Shown: positions 33,739 to 44,097 of the stretch, in pieces
Layout: the number at the start of each line of letters is the position of its first letter
Position numbering within the stretch: the first letter of the stretch is position 1
Assembly (NCBI GenBank): GCA_963833655.1
Contig: CAWHYL010000007.1
Location: 310,001-374,000 of the forward strand
From: 3-1-20CM-4-69-9 sp963833655
Lineage (GTDB): Bacteria; Actinomycetota; Thermoleophilia; Gaiellales; Gaiellaceae
Direction of reading: 5' to 3'
DNA length: 64,000 nt
The notes under the pieces: model-generated
Database searches by the model: none
Seen by the model: the letters and a program-made list of their open reading frames with translations, nothing else
Told to the model about the DNA's origin: nothing
Translations under genes and position numbers: made by a program

Positions 33739-34733
33739 AGGCTCATTCTGTAGGCCGCGATGGTCGCGTCGGTCACGGTGGGCCAGGAGAAGCGCTCGCG
33801 GGCGCGCTCGCGCCCAGCGGCGCCGAAGGCTCGCCTGAGCTCGCGATCGCCCAGGAGGCGCTCCAGCGCCGTCCGAAGGGCCTCCGGATCGCGCGGCGGG
33901 ACGAGCAGGCCCGTCTGCCCGTGGACGACGAGGTCGTTCAGCCCGCCGACCCCCGACGCCACCACCGGCCGCGCGTGCGCCATCGCCTCGAGGCACGCGA
34001 CGCCGAAGCCCTCACGCCTTGACGGGCAGACGACGACGGCAGCGCGCGCATAGAGCCGCTGCAGCTCGCCGGGCGGGACGAAGCCGCGGGCCTGCGGCAC
34101 GCGTGCCCGTAGCGGCCCGTCGCCCGCGACGACGAGGTTCAGCCCGGCGGCCGCCTCCACGAGCTCGAGAACGCCCTTCTCCGGCGACAGGCGGCCGGCG
34201 TACAGGACTTCCGGGGGCGACGCCTCCTCGCCCACCCCCGCCGGCAGGTCGACGCCGCTCGGGATCACCTCGACACGCCCGGCACCCAGCTCGCGCGCGC
34301 TCTCGGCGAGCGCCGTCGACGCGGCGATCACGAGCCGGGCGCCGCCGAGGATCGGCCGCGCGAGCCACGGCGCTCGCCGCGCCAGCTCGACGTCCGTCCC
34401 CCAGACCTGCACGACGTACGGCTTGCCGCTCTTCGCCGCGACCCAGCCAGCCGGCAGCCAGTGCGCGTGCAGCAGGTCGGCGTCGACCCGCCGCGCGGCA
34501 CGCACGAAGCCCGCGAGCAGCGCGGGCACGAACAGCCCCAGCCACGGACGCCGGCGCAGGTTGCCGACGACGCCGTGACCGTACGTCAGGCCGTAGCCGC
34601 GGAACTGCTCAGGCCCGACGACCTCGACGTCGATCCCGCGCCGGCGCACGTGCTCCACCGCGTCCGCTACGAAGCGTCCGACTGCGTCGCCGGGATGTCG
34701 CGGATACGACGTCGTGAGGACGGCGACGCGCAT
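33735..34733 (-). CDS. Family 4 glycosyltransferase
   Basis: A 332-residue compact GT4. It starts MRVAVLTTSYPRHPGDAVGR, with LHAHWLPAGWVAA in the acceptor half. VLYAGRLSPEKGVLELVEAA, VVAGDGPLRARVP and CPSRREGFGVACLEAMAHAR (E-x7-E) are in the donor half, followed by PVVASGVGGLNDLV. All canonical residues are present, so it is probably active. ATG 34733 shares its last base position with the upstream stop (TGATG). It is one step in repeat-unit assembly between the polymerase-like and dehydratase genes. Confidence 0.87.
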   Translation of the reverse strand: MRVAVLTTSYPRHPGDAVGRFVADAVEHVRRRGIDVEVVGPEQFRGYGLTYGHGVVGNLRRRPWLGLFVPALLAGFVRAARRVDADLLHAHWLPAGWVAAKSGKPYVVQVWGTDVELARRAPWLARPILGGARLVIAASTALAESARELGAGRVEVIPSGVDLPAGVGEEASPPEVLYAGRLSPEKGVLELVEAAAGLNLVVAGDGPLRARVPQARGFVPPGELQRLYARAAVVVCPSRREGFGVACLEAMAHARPVVASGVGGLNDLVVHGQTGLLVPPRDPEALRTALERLLGDRELRRAFGAAGRERARERFSWPTVTDATIAAYRMSL

Positions 34734-36388
34734 CAGCTCTGGATCCGGAAGACGGCATAGCCGTTCGAGCCGTCGGTCAGCTGGCTCAGGTGCGGCTGCT
34801 TGCACGCGGCCCAGTACGACGGCTCGGGCGAGACGTGCAGGAAGTCGCGCATGTAGCGCTGCGTCCCCTCGTCGGTCGTCAGCACGAACACGCGGAAGCG
34901 GTGCAGGAAGCCGCAGCTGTTCGGATACGACTGCTCGACGTGGCCGGGAAAGAAGAAGCGGAACGCGCCTTCGGGCGAGACCATGTCGTCACCCGGACGC
35001 ATCTGCCGCCGCGCGACGACGAGCGCACGGCTGAACGCCGGCATCACGATCGCGCGCGTCTGGTCATGGTTCGACCAGTCGTCCGTCCGCCGCAGCTCGC
35101 TCCAGCCGGACTTGCCGAGGCCGTCGAGGTTGTAGGCGTTCTCGGCGACGACCACGGCGAACAACGCGACGGGGACGGCCGCGACGAGCGCGCCGCGACG
35201 AGCGAAGGCAGTCGCGGCAGGAAGCGCAGCGAGGACGATCAGCGCCAGCAGCGGCGGCCACGCCGGCGCGAGCAGCCTGAAGTCGTACGCGCCGTAGACG
35301 AGCCACGCAACCGCCGTCGGCACCGCCCACACGGCGAGCTGGAGCAGCTCGCGGCGCTCCGCGACGGCGTTGCCGAACCCGACCATGCCGGCCGCAAGGA
35401 ACAGCGCCATGCCGACGGCCTCGACGGCCGCTCCGGCCGAGTGGAAGGACCCGACGGTCCCGTCGGCGCGATGCGCAGCGAGCCACGGCCCGAGCCAGCT
35501 GAGCAGCAAGGCGACGGGAACGCCGACGACGACGCCGAGCCGGTGCCTCACCCCCGCGATCCGCAGCACCGCATAGGCGACGGCGAAGAACGCCGCGACA
35601 CGCAAGCCGTCCCCGAACCAGGCGCCGTCGAGCAGCGCGTAGCGGCGCGACTCGGCGGCGAGTGACCGGTAGTAGGCGGTGTTCACGCCCGCCTGCAGGA
35701 ACGTCCGCAGCCCCTGGTTCACATAGCCGGCCTGCACCGCGTCGTAGAGAAGGCCCAGCCCGAGCCCTGCCGCGATCGGCGCGACGCGGTAGAGCAGCCG
35801 CGACCGCCACGACTCATTGCAGAGCAGCTGGGCGAGCGCTAGCCCGACGAGGGCGAGCAGGGCGCTCGGCTTGGCAAGGAGCGCCAGCGCGCACGTGACG
35901 CCGACACCGACGGCGCCCCCTACACCCGGCCGCCGTCCCCACAGCAGCGCGCCCGCGAGCGCCACGAGTGCCGCGACGGGAATGTCCGTCAGGCCCGAAA
36001 CCACCTGCGCCGCGTACACGGGCATCGAGACGAGCGCGAGGGCGCCCAGCCCGGCCGCAAGCCCACCCCATTCGCGGCGGTGCAGGAGCCAGGCGAGCGA
36101 GCCGAGCAGCAGCACGGAGAAGAGGCCGCTGAGGATTCTGCCGAGCGGCTCGTGGAAGCCGAACACGCCCCACACCCAGCCCTGCAGGACGTAGTAGAGC
36201 GGGCGTCCGTACTCCTGCGGCGTTGCCGCGGGGTAATGCAGATGCCAGTGCTGCGAGATCAGGCGCGACCATTCGCCGAACGTCAGTGCGTCCTGCGCGT
36301 GGATCGGGATGACGACGGCGAGCATGAACGCGAGTGCGACGAAGAGGCCGGCCGTCACCCACGCGAGCGTCGTCGCCGGGCGCGTCAC
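34733..36388 (-). CDS. GT39-like GT-C membrane glycosyltransferase
   Basis: A 551-residue protein with about ten helices. The first loop has IPIHAQDALTFGEWSRLI with acidic residues, followed by PAATPQEYGRPLYYVLQGWV and GFHEPLGRILSGLFSVLLLG, a pattern shared with PMT/ArnT-like transferases. The C-terminal about 110 residues are soluble and hold several Cys. It would use a polyprenyl-phosphate sugar as donor on the outer face. GTG 36388 overlaps the upstream ligase/polymerase stop (GTGA); the longer open frame upstream is the shadow of that gene. Confidence 0.78.
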   Translation of the reverse strand: MTRPATTLAWVTAGLFVALAFMLAVVIPIHAQDALTFGEWSRLISQHWHLHYPAATPQEYGRPLYYVLQGWVWGVFGFHEPLGRILSGLFSVLLLGSLAWLLHRREWGGLAAGLGALALVSMPVYAAQVVSGLTDIPVAALVALAGALLWGRRPGVGGAVGVGVTCALALLAKPSALLALVGLALAQLLCNESWRSRLLYRVAPIAAGLGLGLLYDAVQAGYVNQGLRTFLQAGVNTAYYRSLAAESRRYALLDGAWFGDGLRVAAFFAVAYAVLRIAGVRHRLGVVVGVPVALLLSWLGPWLAAHRADGTVGSFHSAGAAVEAVGMALFLAAGMVGFGNAVAERRELLQLAVWAVPTAVAWLVYGAYDFRLLAPAWPPLLALIVLAALPAATAFARRGALVAAVPVALFAVVVAENAYNLDGLGKSGWSELRRTDDWSNHDQTRAIVMPAFSRALVVARRQMRPGDDMVSPEGAFRFFFPGHVEQSYPNSCGFLHRFRVFVLTTDEGTQRYMRDFLHVSPEPSYWAACKQPHLSQLTDGSNGYAVFRIQS

Positions 36389-37683
36389 GTACGACGCGCG
36401 AACACGAGCGGCAACGCGAGGACGAGCGTCGCGAACGCGTAGAAGTAATAGAACTGCATCGTCAGGTAGAAGAGATTGGCGGCCATCGTGCCTGCGAGCG
36501 CGGCCGTCATCCCCCACGCGAGCGGACGCACGCGAGCGGCCAGCGCGACGCCTTCCGCCGCAAACCGCCGTCCCAGCGCGCGCGCCGCGGCGAGCCGCGC
36601 GAACAGGTAGCGCAGGAAGACGAAGAACGCGAACGCGCCGACGAGGCCCGTCTCCACGATCAGCGCGACGTAGAACGAGTGCGGCCCCCAGTTCGACTTG
36701 CCGGTGACGAACTCGTAGTAGACGGAGAAGGTGTTGAGCCCGAGCCCGAACAGCGGGTGCGAGTGGAGGATCTGCGGGACGAAGCTGTAGACGGCGAGGT
36801 GCGCGTTCTCCGAGCTCCCGCCCGTCTGGATCCGCGACCGCACGAGCACCTCGAAGTAGTGGCGCCGCTCCCAGACGACGACTGCGAGCAGCGCCGCGAC
36901 GCCCGCGAGCGGCACGAGCAGCACGCGCGACGTCAAGGCAGCGCGGTACGGCACGACGAGGATCAGCAAGCCGACGATGTCTCCGAGCAGGCCGCTGCGC
37001 GACAGCGTCGCGAGCTGCACGAGGAAGAGGAACGAGAGGCAGACAGCCAGCGGCACGCGGAGCCTGTGTCCGCGCTCGAGCCGGAGGTAGACCGGCAGCA
37101 GCGTCAGCAGCGGGACGCACAGCATCACGGCGAGGTGGTTCGGGTCGCCGGTGAGGGCATTCGGCCTGAAGACGGTCGAGCCGCCGATCGCGCCGTAGAT
37201 GTTGATCGCGCTCGCTCCGCCCGTCAGCGGCGCAAGTACCTGGTGATCGAGGTTGACGCCGCCATGCGCCGCGAGCAGCTGCAGGACGCCGTAGGCGCTG
37301 TTCGCGACGAGCCCGAGCGTGAACGCCGTCAGCGCGCGCCAGTAGAACCGGATCGGGCGGCGTGCGAGGAACGCAACGCCGGCGCCGAGGAAGAAGAAGT
37401 GCAGGACGAACTTCACCATCCCCTTCCCCCACTGGTCGAGCGACTGCTTCGTCTCGATGTTGAAGAAGCCGATCAGGTAGATGACGAGCAAGAGTCCGAA
37501 GAAGCCCAGCACGACTGCCGTCGTCCGCGGGAACCGCGGCGCGCCCCACTCGAAGGCGAACGAGATCAGGAACAGGATCGTCAGCACGTCCGCGATGCCG
37601 ACCGCGCCCGCGACGTTCCAGTACACCTTCTCCCACGTCACGACGAAGAGCGTCGCGAGGAAGAGCCACCCGGTGATCTTCAC
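36385..37683 (-). CDS. O-antigen ligase/polymerase-like (Wzy/WaaL) membrane protein
   Basis: A 432-residue protein with about eleven helices. The large extracytoplasmic loop contains VFRPNALTGDPNHLAVML before a helix, then LATLSRSGLLGDIVGLL (the conserved SRSG stretch), and SHPLFGLGLNTFSVYY with GPHSFYVALIVETGL. The last two are the GxGxNxF and H(S/N)xxL signatures of the O-antigen ligase (Wzy_C) family. It polymerises or ligates lipid-linked glycan outside the membrane. GTG 37683 overlaps the upstream GT4 stop. A second protein of this family is at 62110. Confidence 0.85.
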   Translation of the reverse strand: MKITGWLFLATLFVVTWEKVYWNVAGAVGIADVLTILFLISFAFEWGAPRFPRTTAVVLGFFGLLLVIYLIGFFNIETKQSLDQWGKGMVKFVLHFFFLGAGVAFLARRPIRFYWRALTAFTLGLVANSAYGVLQLLAAHGGVNLDHQVLAPLTGGASAINIYGAIGGSTVFRPNALTGDPNHLAVMLCVPLLTLLPVYLRLERGHRLRVPLAVCLSFLFLVQLATLSRSGLLGDIVGLLILVVPYRAALTSRVLLVPLAGVAALLAVVVWERRHYFEVLVRSRIQTGGSSENAHLAVYSFVPQILHSHPLFGLGLNTFSVYYEFVTGKSNWGPHSFYVALIVETGLVGAFAFFVFLRYLFARLAAARALGRRFAAEGVALAARVRPLAWGMTAALAGTMAANLFYLTMQFYYFYAFATLVLALPLVFARRT

Positions 37684-38930
37684 GCGAGGCCCCGCAAGAC
37701 TTCGGCCAGCTCCTCGACCCGCGCGGCACGCCCGAGCCGCTCGCGGTCGTCCTGCGAAAGCGCCGTGCCGTCGAGCGTCCCCGCCTGCCAAGCGCCGTGG
37801 AGCTCCGTCAGCGCGGCAGTCAGCGCCGGGACGTCGTCGGGCGCCGCGACTAGCCCGGCGCCGGTCTCGCGGATCAGCTCCGCGGCGGCGCCCTCGGGCG
37901 GCACGGCGGCCAGAATCGGCCGCTCGGCCGCCAGATACTCGAAGACCTTGCCGGAGAGGACGCCCCGACCACGCCCTCCGGCCTCGGGAATGAGCAGGAG
38001 CAGCGCGTCGGAGTCGCGCTGCAGCGCGAGCGCCTCCCGCCGGGCGACGTACGGGTGCAGCTCGAGACGGTCGCCGAGCCCGAGTGACTCGGCCCACTCG
38101 CGGTCGGCGACGCGGAAGTCGCCGACGAAGCGTGCGACGACGTCCTCGAGCCCCGAGCCCGCGAGCGCCTGCAGGAACGGCCGCGGGTCGCGCTTGCCGA
38201 AGAAGCTGCCCGTGTGAGTGATGCGGAAGCGGTCGCCGCGGCGATACTCGAGCCCGGCGAAGTCGTCGAAGTCCGCGCCGTTGAGAATCGTCGTCACGAC
38301 CCCGGCAGGGCGGAGCCCGAGGGCTTCGTCGGCGATCGCCTCGGACGCGGCGACGATCACGTCGGCCTGGCGGGCGACGAGCCGGGCGACCGACTCGCTC
38401 GCCTTCTCCTTCGCGCGCACCGCCGCCCGCTCGACGTTGCGGTGCGGATGCCCCGCGATCGAGTCGCGCAGATCCGCGACCCAGCGGACACCCGTCGCGC
38501 GCTTGACGGCGGCGCCGATCAGCTGCACCGAGTTCGGCGGCGACGTCGTCAGCACGACGTCGATGTCCTCGTTCTTGACGATCCGCAGGGCCGCCGGAAT
38601 CGCCGTGAGGTTCCACGCGACGTTCTCGTCGGGGACGAGCACGCGCCGCGAGAGTGAACGTGCCTGGCGCGAGAGCCGGTCGAGGCCGCCGCGGCCGTGC
38701 AGGTCGTCGGCGAGCCGCCGCGCCCGCGGGCCGAGATAGCGCGAGCGGTGGATCCACGCCTGCGTCGGCGGCGCGGGCTCCGGATCGACGTGCAGCCACT
38801 TCGGGTCGTCGGGCGCGAGCACGTGCGTCTCGATCCCGAGCGCCGGCAGATGCGTCGCGAACTTGAGCGGACGCTGCACTCCGCCGCCGCCCGCCGGCGG
38901 GAAGTACATCGTCACGAGGAGCACCTTCAC
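37680..38930 (-). CDS. Family 4 glycosyltransferase (WbuB/WcaI-like)
   Basis: A 416-residue GT-B enzyme. It begins VLLVTMYFPPAGGGGVQRPL and continues DVVLTTSPPNSVQLIGAAVK, WVADLRDSIAGHPH and DVIVAASEAIADEALGLR. RITHTGSFFGKRDPRPFLQA opens the donor domain, and GRGVLSGKVFEYLAAERPIL holds the conserved K-x-x-E-Y-L. These are landmarks of the WbuB-like GT4 group, which often uses UDP-FucNAc or UDP-sugars. GTG 38930 follows a 170-base gap with a strong hairpin, so this gene may begin a separately transcribed segment. Confidence 0.85.
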   Translation of the reverse strand: MKVLLVTMYFPPAGGGGVQRPLKFATHLPALGIETHVLAPDDPKWLHVDPEPAPPTQAWIHRSRYLGPRARRLADDLHGRGGLDRLSRQARSLSRRVLVPDENVAWNLTAIPAALRIVKNEDIDVVLTTSPPNSVQLIGAAVKRATGVRWVADLRDSIAGHPHRNVERAAVRAKEKASESVARLVARQADVIVAASEAIADEALGLRPAGVVTTILNGADFDDFAGLEYRRGDRFRITHTGSFFGKRDPRPFLQALAGSGLEDVVARFVGDFRVADREWAESLGLGDRLELHPYVARREALALQRDSDALLLLIPEAGGRGRGVLSGKVFEYLAAERPILAAVPPEGAAAELIRETGAGLVAAPDDVPALTAALTELHGAWQAGTLDGTALSQDDRERLGRAARVEELAEVLRGLA

Positions 38931-39001
38931 GCTGGTGCGCCTGCACGGAAGATTGTCGCGCGGCTGGGCTGCGAGCACCAAGCGATGCAAGGACGCAGGG
39001 A

Positions 39002-39028
39002 GCGCGCGTAGCCGTAGGCTACGGGCGC
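39002..39028. terminator. Strong intergenic hairpin (possible terminator or attenuator)
   Basis: Left arm 39002-39013 and right arm 39017-39028 pair over 12 bases with one mismatch around a 3-base loop. It sits in the 170-base gap between the membrane protein ending at 39101 and the GT4 gene starting at 38930, the only sizeable gap in a 17 kb leftward run. There is no T-run, so it may be a factor-dependent or partial terminator. The rest of the gap shows no gene. Confidence 0.5.
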
Positions 39029-39100
39029 GACTGAGGACGCGGCAGCGCGCAGCGTGCTCGCGGGCCAGACGCACGGGAAGGTTCCGTGGAGGCGCACGAC

Positions 39101-41110
39101 TCAAGGCCGATGGTAGAGCGAGTAGCGCCGGTCCTTGAAGACGAGCGGCCAGTGCGGGTCGACGTCGAAGCGGCTCCGGTCGACGACGAGCCAGCCCGCG
39201 TGGTAGCGGTCGAGGAACTTCGGGTTCGCGGTGGCGAAGTAGTGGATGACGGCGAGACGCCGGCCGGCCGGATCGTTCGCCGGAGTGTCGGCCACGTGCG
39301 CCGGCGGCGCGGCGGCGACGTAGACCGGCGCATAGGCGGAGATGCGGTAGCTCGTCTCCATGTCGGAGAAGACGACCGCGCGCTTCGGCACGTCGTTCCG
39401 CAGCGCGGCGAGGAGCCCCGGGGTCAGCGTGTACTTGTCGACGCCGTCCGCGGCCGCCCAGTGCCGGAAGCCGTGCACCGCGACGGGGATGCAGAAGAGC
39501 ACGACGGCGAGCGCGGCGAGCGGGCCGCCGCTGTCCAGCCGCCGGCCGAGGAAGAGACCGACGACGGCGGCGGCCAGCCCGCCGAACAGGGCGATCCACG
39601 CGGCCCAGCCCGGGCCGCCCGTCGTCAGCTGCGAGCCGAAGTCGCCCGGGAACGCGAGCTCCAGGACGATCCCGGCGGCGAGGGCGACCGGCAGGACGAG
39701 CGGCCCGACGAGGCGCGCGAGCACCCCGGCGGCGCCGGCGAGAGCGAACGCGAGCGGGAGGAACCCGACGAGCCGGCGCGCCTGCGACACCGAGACGGCG
39801 TCCGCGAAGTGCGGGAACGACCAGACGAACAGCTCGATCGTGAGGATCGCCACGGTGCCGCCGATGACGAGCGCCGCCCACCGCTGCCGGGCCGCCAGTG
39901 CCGCCAGTGGGACGACCAGGAGCGCCGCGACGGCGACCGCGCCGGCGCGCGAGACGACCTCCGGCCGGAGCGCGTACCGGTGGAGCGAGACGACGTGCAG
40001 CTCGTCCGCGTAGCGGGTCAGCGCGCGCCGAAGCTCGGTCGCCGACGGCGACTGCGACTTCGTCTTGCGGATGATCGGCAGCAACCACGCCAGCGCCAGG
40101 ACGACCGGCACGTACAGACAGGCGAGCGCGACCGCCGTCGGGCGCAGCTCCCGGCGGGTCAGCACGGTGCGAGCGACGGCGAAGCCGCCGAGCAGGATCC
40201 CGAGGAAGACGGCGGTGCTGGCGTGCACGAGGAAGACCTCGAGGCCCGCGGCGGCGAGCGCGACGCCGAGCTGCCAGCCCGGATGTCGCAGGAAGAGGAA
40301 GAACAGCGTCAGCGTCGCGGGCACGAGCACGTAGCGGGCGACGGTGCCCGGCTGCGCGAGCAGCGTGTACGAGCCCCCGTGCCCGGGCGCGAAGACGGCC
40401 GCGGTCACCGTCGCGGCGAGCACGCCCAGCCCGAGCCAGGTCGACCGGAACAGGGCGACGCCCGACTCGTACACGACGGCGAACGCGACCGGCGCGACGG
40501 CGCTCGGCTCGTGCAGCATCACCTTCGTCGGGTCGACGCCGGCCAGCTTCGCCACGAGCGCGAGGAACCCGTGCCAGAGCGGGAAGGCGTAGCCCGGATG
40601 CAGGCCGCCGTCGCGGAACTCGTCGACGGTGCGCAGATGCAGATCGCCGAGCTCCACGAGCTTCCGGACGCGCCCGAGATGGAAGAGCGCGTCGCCGTTC
40701 ACCGTGCCCGCAACGTGCCAGAGGAGGCCGCCGAGGGCGAGGCCCGCGAGCGCGACGGCGAGCGTGTCCCACGGCGGCGGCCCGGAGCGGACACGAAGCG
40801 CGAACGGCAGCGCGACCAGCGCGACAACGGCGGCCACGACGAGCGCGAGCGAGATCGAGCTGTGCACGACGAAGACGACGGCGAGCGCCAGCCCGACGAC
40901 GGCGAGCCCGAGCGCGACGGTCGCCGACGCGCCGCGCAGGCGCAGCGACCGGGCCACGAGCGAGCCCGGCAGGAGCAGGACGAGCGTCGCCGCGACGAGC
41001 CGGAGCCAGAGCCCGAAGCCGTGCGGGGGAAGCAGCCGCGCGATGCCGAGCAGCGGCAGCGCGAGGAGAAGGACGGGAGCGGCTCTAACGCCTCGGTGCA
41101 GCTCGTGCAC
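39101..41110 (-). CDS. Large polytopic membrane protein, probable GT-C-like
   Basis: A 669-residue protein with about 14 predicted helices and a soluble C-terminal tail of about 110 residues. Visible landmarks are HVAGTVNGDALFHLGRVRKL in an early loop (Asp and His in the place of a GT-C active loop), LHPGYAFPLWHGFLALVAKL, a short motif TKVMLHEPSAVAP and SDMETSYRISAYAPVYVAAA in the tail. The exact family is not recognised; it resembles uncharacterised actinobacterial membrane proteins of polysaccharide clusters. GTG 41110 overlaps the upstream GT2 gene by 26 bases. Confidence 0.7.
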   Translation of the reverse strand: MHELHRGVRAAPVLLLALPLLGIARLLPPHGFGLWLRLVAATLVLLLPGSLVARSLRLRGASATVALGLAVVGLALAVVFVVHSSISLALVVAAVVALVALPFALRVRSGPPPWDTLAVALAGLALGGLLWHVAGTVNGDALFHLGRVRKLVELGDLHLRTVDEFRDGGLHPGYAFPLWHGFLALVAKLAGVDPTKVMLHEPSAVAPVAFAVVYESGVALFRSTWLGLGVLAATVTAAVFAPGHGGSYTLLAQPGTVARYVLVPATLTLFFLFLRHPGWQLGVALAAAGLEVFLVHASTAVFLGILLGGFAVARTVLTRRELRPTAVALACLYVPVVLALAWLLPIIRKTKSQSPSATELRRALTRYADELHVVSLHRYALRPEVVSRAGAVAVAALLVVPLAALAARQRWAALVIGGTVAILTIELFVWSFPHFADAVSVSQARRLVGFLPLAFALAGAAGVLARLVGPLVLPVALAAGIVLELAFPGDFGSQLTTGGPGWAAWIALFGGLAAAVVGLFLGRRLDSGGPLAALAVVLFCIPVAVHGFRHWAAADGVDKYTLTPGLLAALRNDVPKRAVVFSDMETSYRISAYAPVYVAAAPPAHVADTPANDPAGRRLAVIHYFATANPKFLDRYHAGWLVVDRSRFDVDPHWPLVFKDRRYSLYHRP

Positions 41111-42001
41111 GTGCGTTCCAGTCGTCGGCGAGCTCGCGCAGGCCCGGGCCGGTCACGCGCCACGAATCGCGCGCGTGCAGCAGCATGCGCCTCGCGCTGC
41201 GGTGCGCGAGTGGCGCAACGGCCGCCCGCACCGCGTACTGCCCGCCGGTCGCGAGCGCGGCGACGCGCGCGCCGGCGGCACCGTGGTGCTTGTGCCAGTA
41301 GCGGTGCCTGCTCCGCCACATCTCGTTGATGCGACGCTCGGGGATATCGGCGCTGAACTGCGACTCGTGGTGGACGACGGTCGCGCCCGGGAAGTAGTGC
41401 ACCTCCCACCCGGCCCGCCGCAGCCGAACCTGCAGGTCGACCTCCTCGGAGTAGAGGAAGAATTCCTCGTCGAAGAGCCCGACCTCGTCGAGTGCCTCCC
41501 GCCGCAGCACGAGCGCGGCGCCCATCACCCAGTCGACGACGTGCGGCCCCTCGCCGCCCGACTGCTTCACGCCGAGCTTCCCGACCGTCAGCAGCCCGAG
41601 AGCGCTCACGGCCGGCGTGGGAAACCGCCAGGCGGAGTCCTGCAGGCGGCCGTCCGGGTAGACGAGCCGCGGGCCGAGGGCGGCGACGCGAGGATGCGCG
41701 TCAAGGTAGGCGACGATGCGGTCGAACGCCCAGTCGCCTGCCGTCGTGTCCTCGTTGAGGACGTAGACGTAGCGGCCGTCGGTCGCGCGGATGACGGTGT
41801 TGTGGTTCGCGCCGAAGCCCGCGCGGAAGCCTTGCGCGAGGACGCGCACGTCGGCGAACCGCTCGCGGACGGCGTCCGCCGAGCCGTCCTCGGAGGCGTT
41901 GTCGAGCACGACGATCTCAGCGTCGTCGCGCGGCAGGGTGTCGAGGCACGCGAGCAGCAGCTCGCGGCTCCCTGTGTTGACGATCGAGACGGAGAGATCG
42001 G

Positions 42002-42005
<4 letters not shown>
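41085..42005 (-). CDS. Family 2 glycosyltransferase (rhamnosyltransferase WbbL-like)
   Basis: A 306-residue GT-A enzyme. LSVSIVNTGSRELLLACLDT, IVVLDNASEDGSADAVRE, ANHNTVIRATDGRYVYVLNE followed by DTT (in place of NPD), PRLVYPDGRLQDSAWRFPTP and FFLYSEEVDLQVRLRRAGW are the features of WbbL-type rhamnosyltransferases. The start is TTG 42005, which overlaps the preceding stop as TTGA, matching the coupling seen throughout. It fits a dTDP-sugar donor made by the epimerase just upstream (inference). Confidence 0.87.
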
Positions 42006-43116
<1,111 letters not shown>

Positions 43117-43120
<4 letters not shown>

Positions 43121-44097
43121 GGCGCGCGTGAGGCTACCTCAGGCCGTCCCTTGCGCAGGTTCTCGACCGCCAGGATCACGGCACCGGGCAGCGCGAGCGC
43201 GACGGTCACGACGAAGAACAGGAATCCGGTCGCAACGGCCGATTCCTTCGACACACCGAGCTGTCCGAGGAAGCTGACGAAGAACGCCTCGCGGACGGCG
43301 ATGCCGTTGATCGTGAACGGCACCAGCAGGACGAGGAAGAGCAGCGGGCCCATCACGTAGTACGGGCGCGGCGACAGGTCGACGCCGACGGCCTTGCCGC
43401 CCATCCAGATCGCGAGCACCCGCACGGCCTGCACCGCGAGCGTCAGCAGGAAGATCCAGACGAGCAAGCCGGCGTGATTCCGAAAGACGTGCACACCCTC
43501 GTAGAAGCCGCGGAGCGGCCGCTCGAGCTTCAGGCGCCGCAGCAGCGGCACGAGCCGCCGCAGCACGCCGCGCATGCGGTGCGAGAAGAAGAGGATCGCG
43601 AGCACGATCGTCCCCAGGACGAAGACGCCCTCGATCCAGAGGTACGGGCCGACGTCGTACTGTCCGATCGCGAGCGCGAAGCCGACCGCGGCCAGCGTCA
43701 GCGTTGCGACACCGCCGAGGCCGCGCTCGAGGATCACGATGGCGCTCATGTCGGCGAGCCGGCCCGGGTGGCGCCGCGCGCTCTCGTAGATGCGGGATGC
43801 GTCGCCGCCGACGGCGCTCGGCAGCACCTGCCCGGCCGTGTAGGAGACGAAGTACGCGCGCGTGCACCACGCCCAGCGTTCGCGCACGCCGCGCGCCGCC
43901 AGCAGCTTCTGCCACCGCCATGCCATCGGCGGGACGCCGCCGATCATGATCGCGATCGCACCGAAGAACCACCCGAGGTGCGAGTGCACGACGATGTCGA
44001 TCGTCTGGCGGACGTCGAGCTGCCAGAGGATGTAGGCAAGGCACCCGCCGGTGATGAGAAGCGTCAGGCAGAGCCTGATCGCCGTACGTCTGCTCAC
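43117..44097 (-). CDS. Lysylphosphatidylglycerol synthase-type membrane protein (UPF0104, flippase-like)
   Basis: A 326-residue protein with about eight helices. AYFVSYTAGQVLPSAVGGDA followed by RIYESARR and VILERGLGGVATLTLAAVGF are the conserved UPF0104/AglD-like motifs (QxLPSxxGGDxxR and ERxxG). PFTINGIAVREAFFVSFLGQ followed by LGVSKESAVATG is the second signature. Family members are linked to lipid or glycolipid translocation and often occur with glycosyltransferases. GTG 44097 overlaps the aminotransferase stop. Confidence 0.85.

Noticed and set aside
39086..41329. A 747-codon plus-strand frame opposite the 669-residue membrane protein
   Set aside because: Glu/Arg/Asp-rich throughout, typical antisense of a hydrophobic G+C-rich gene.
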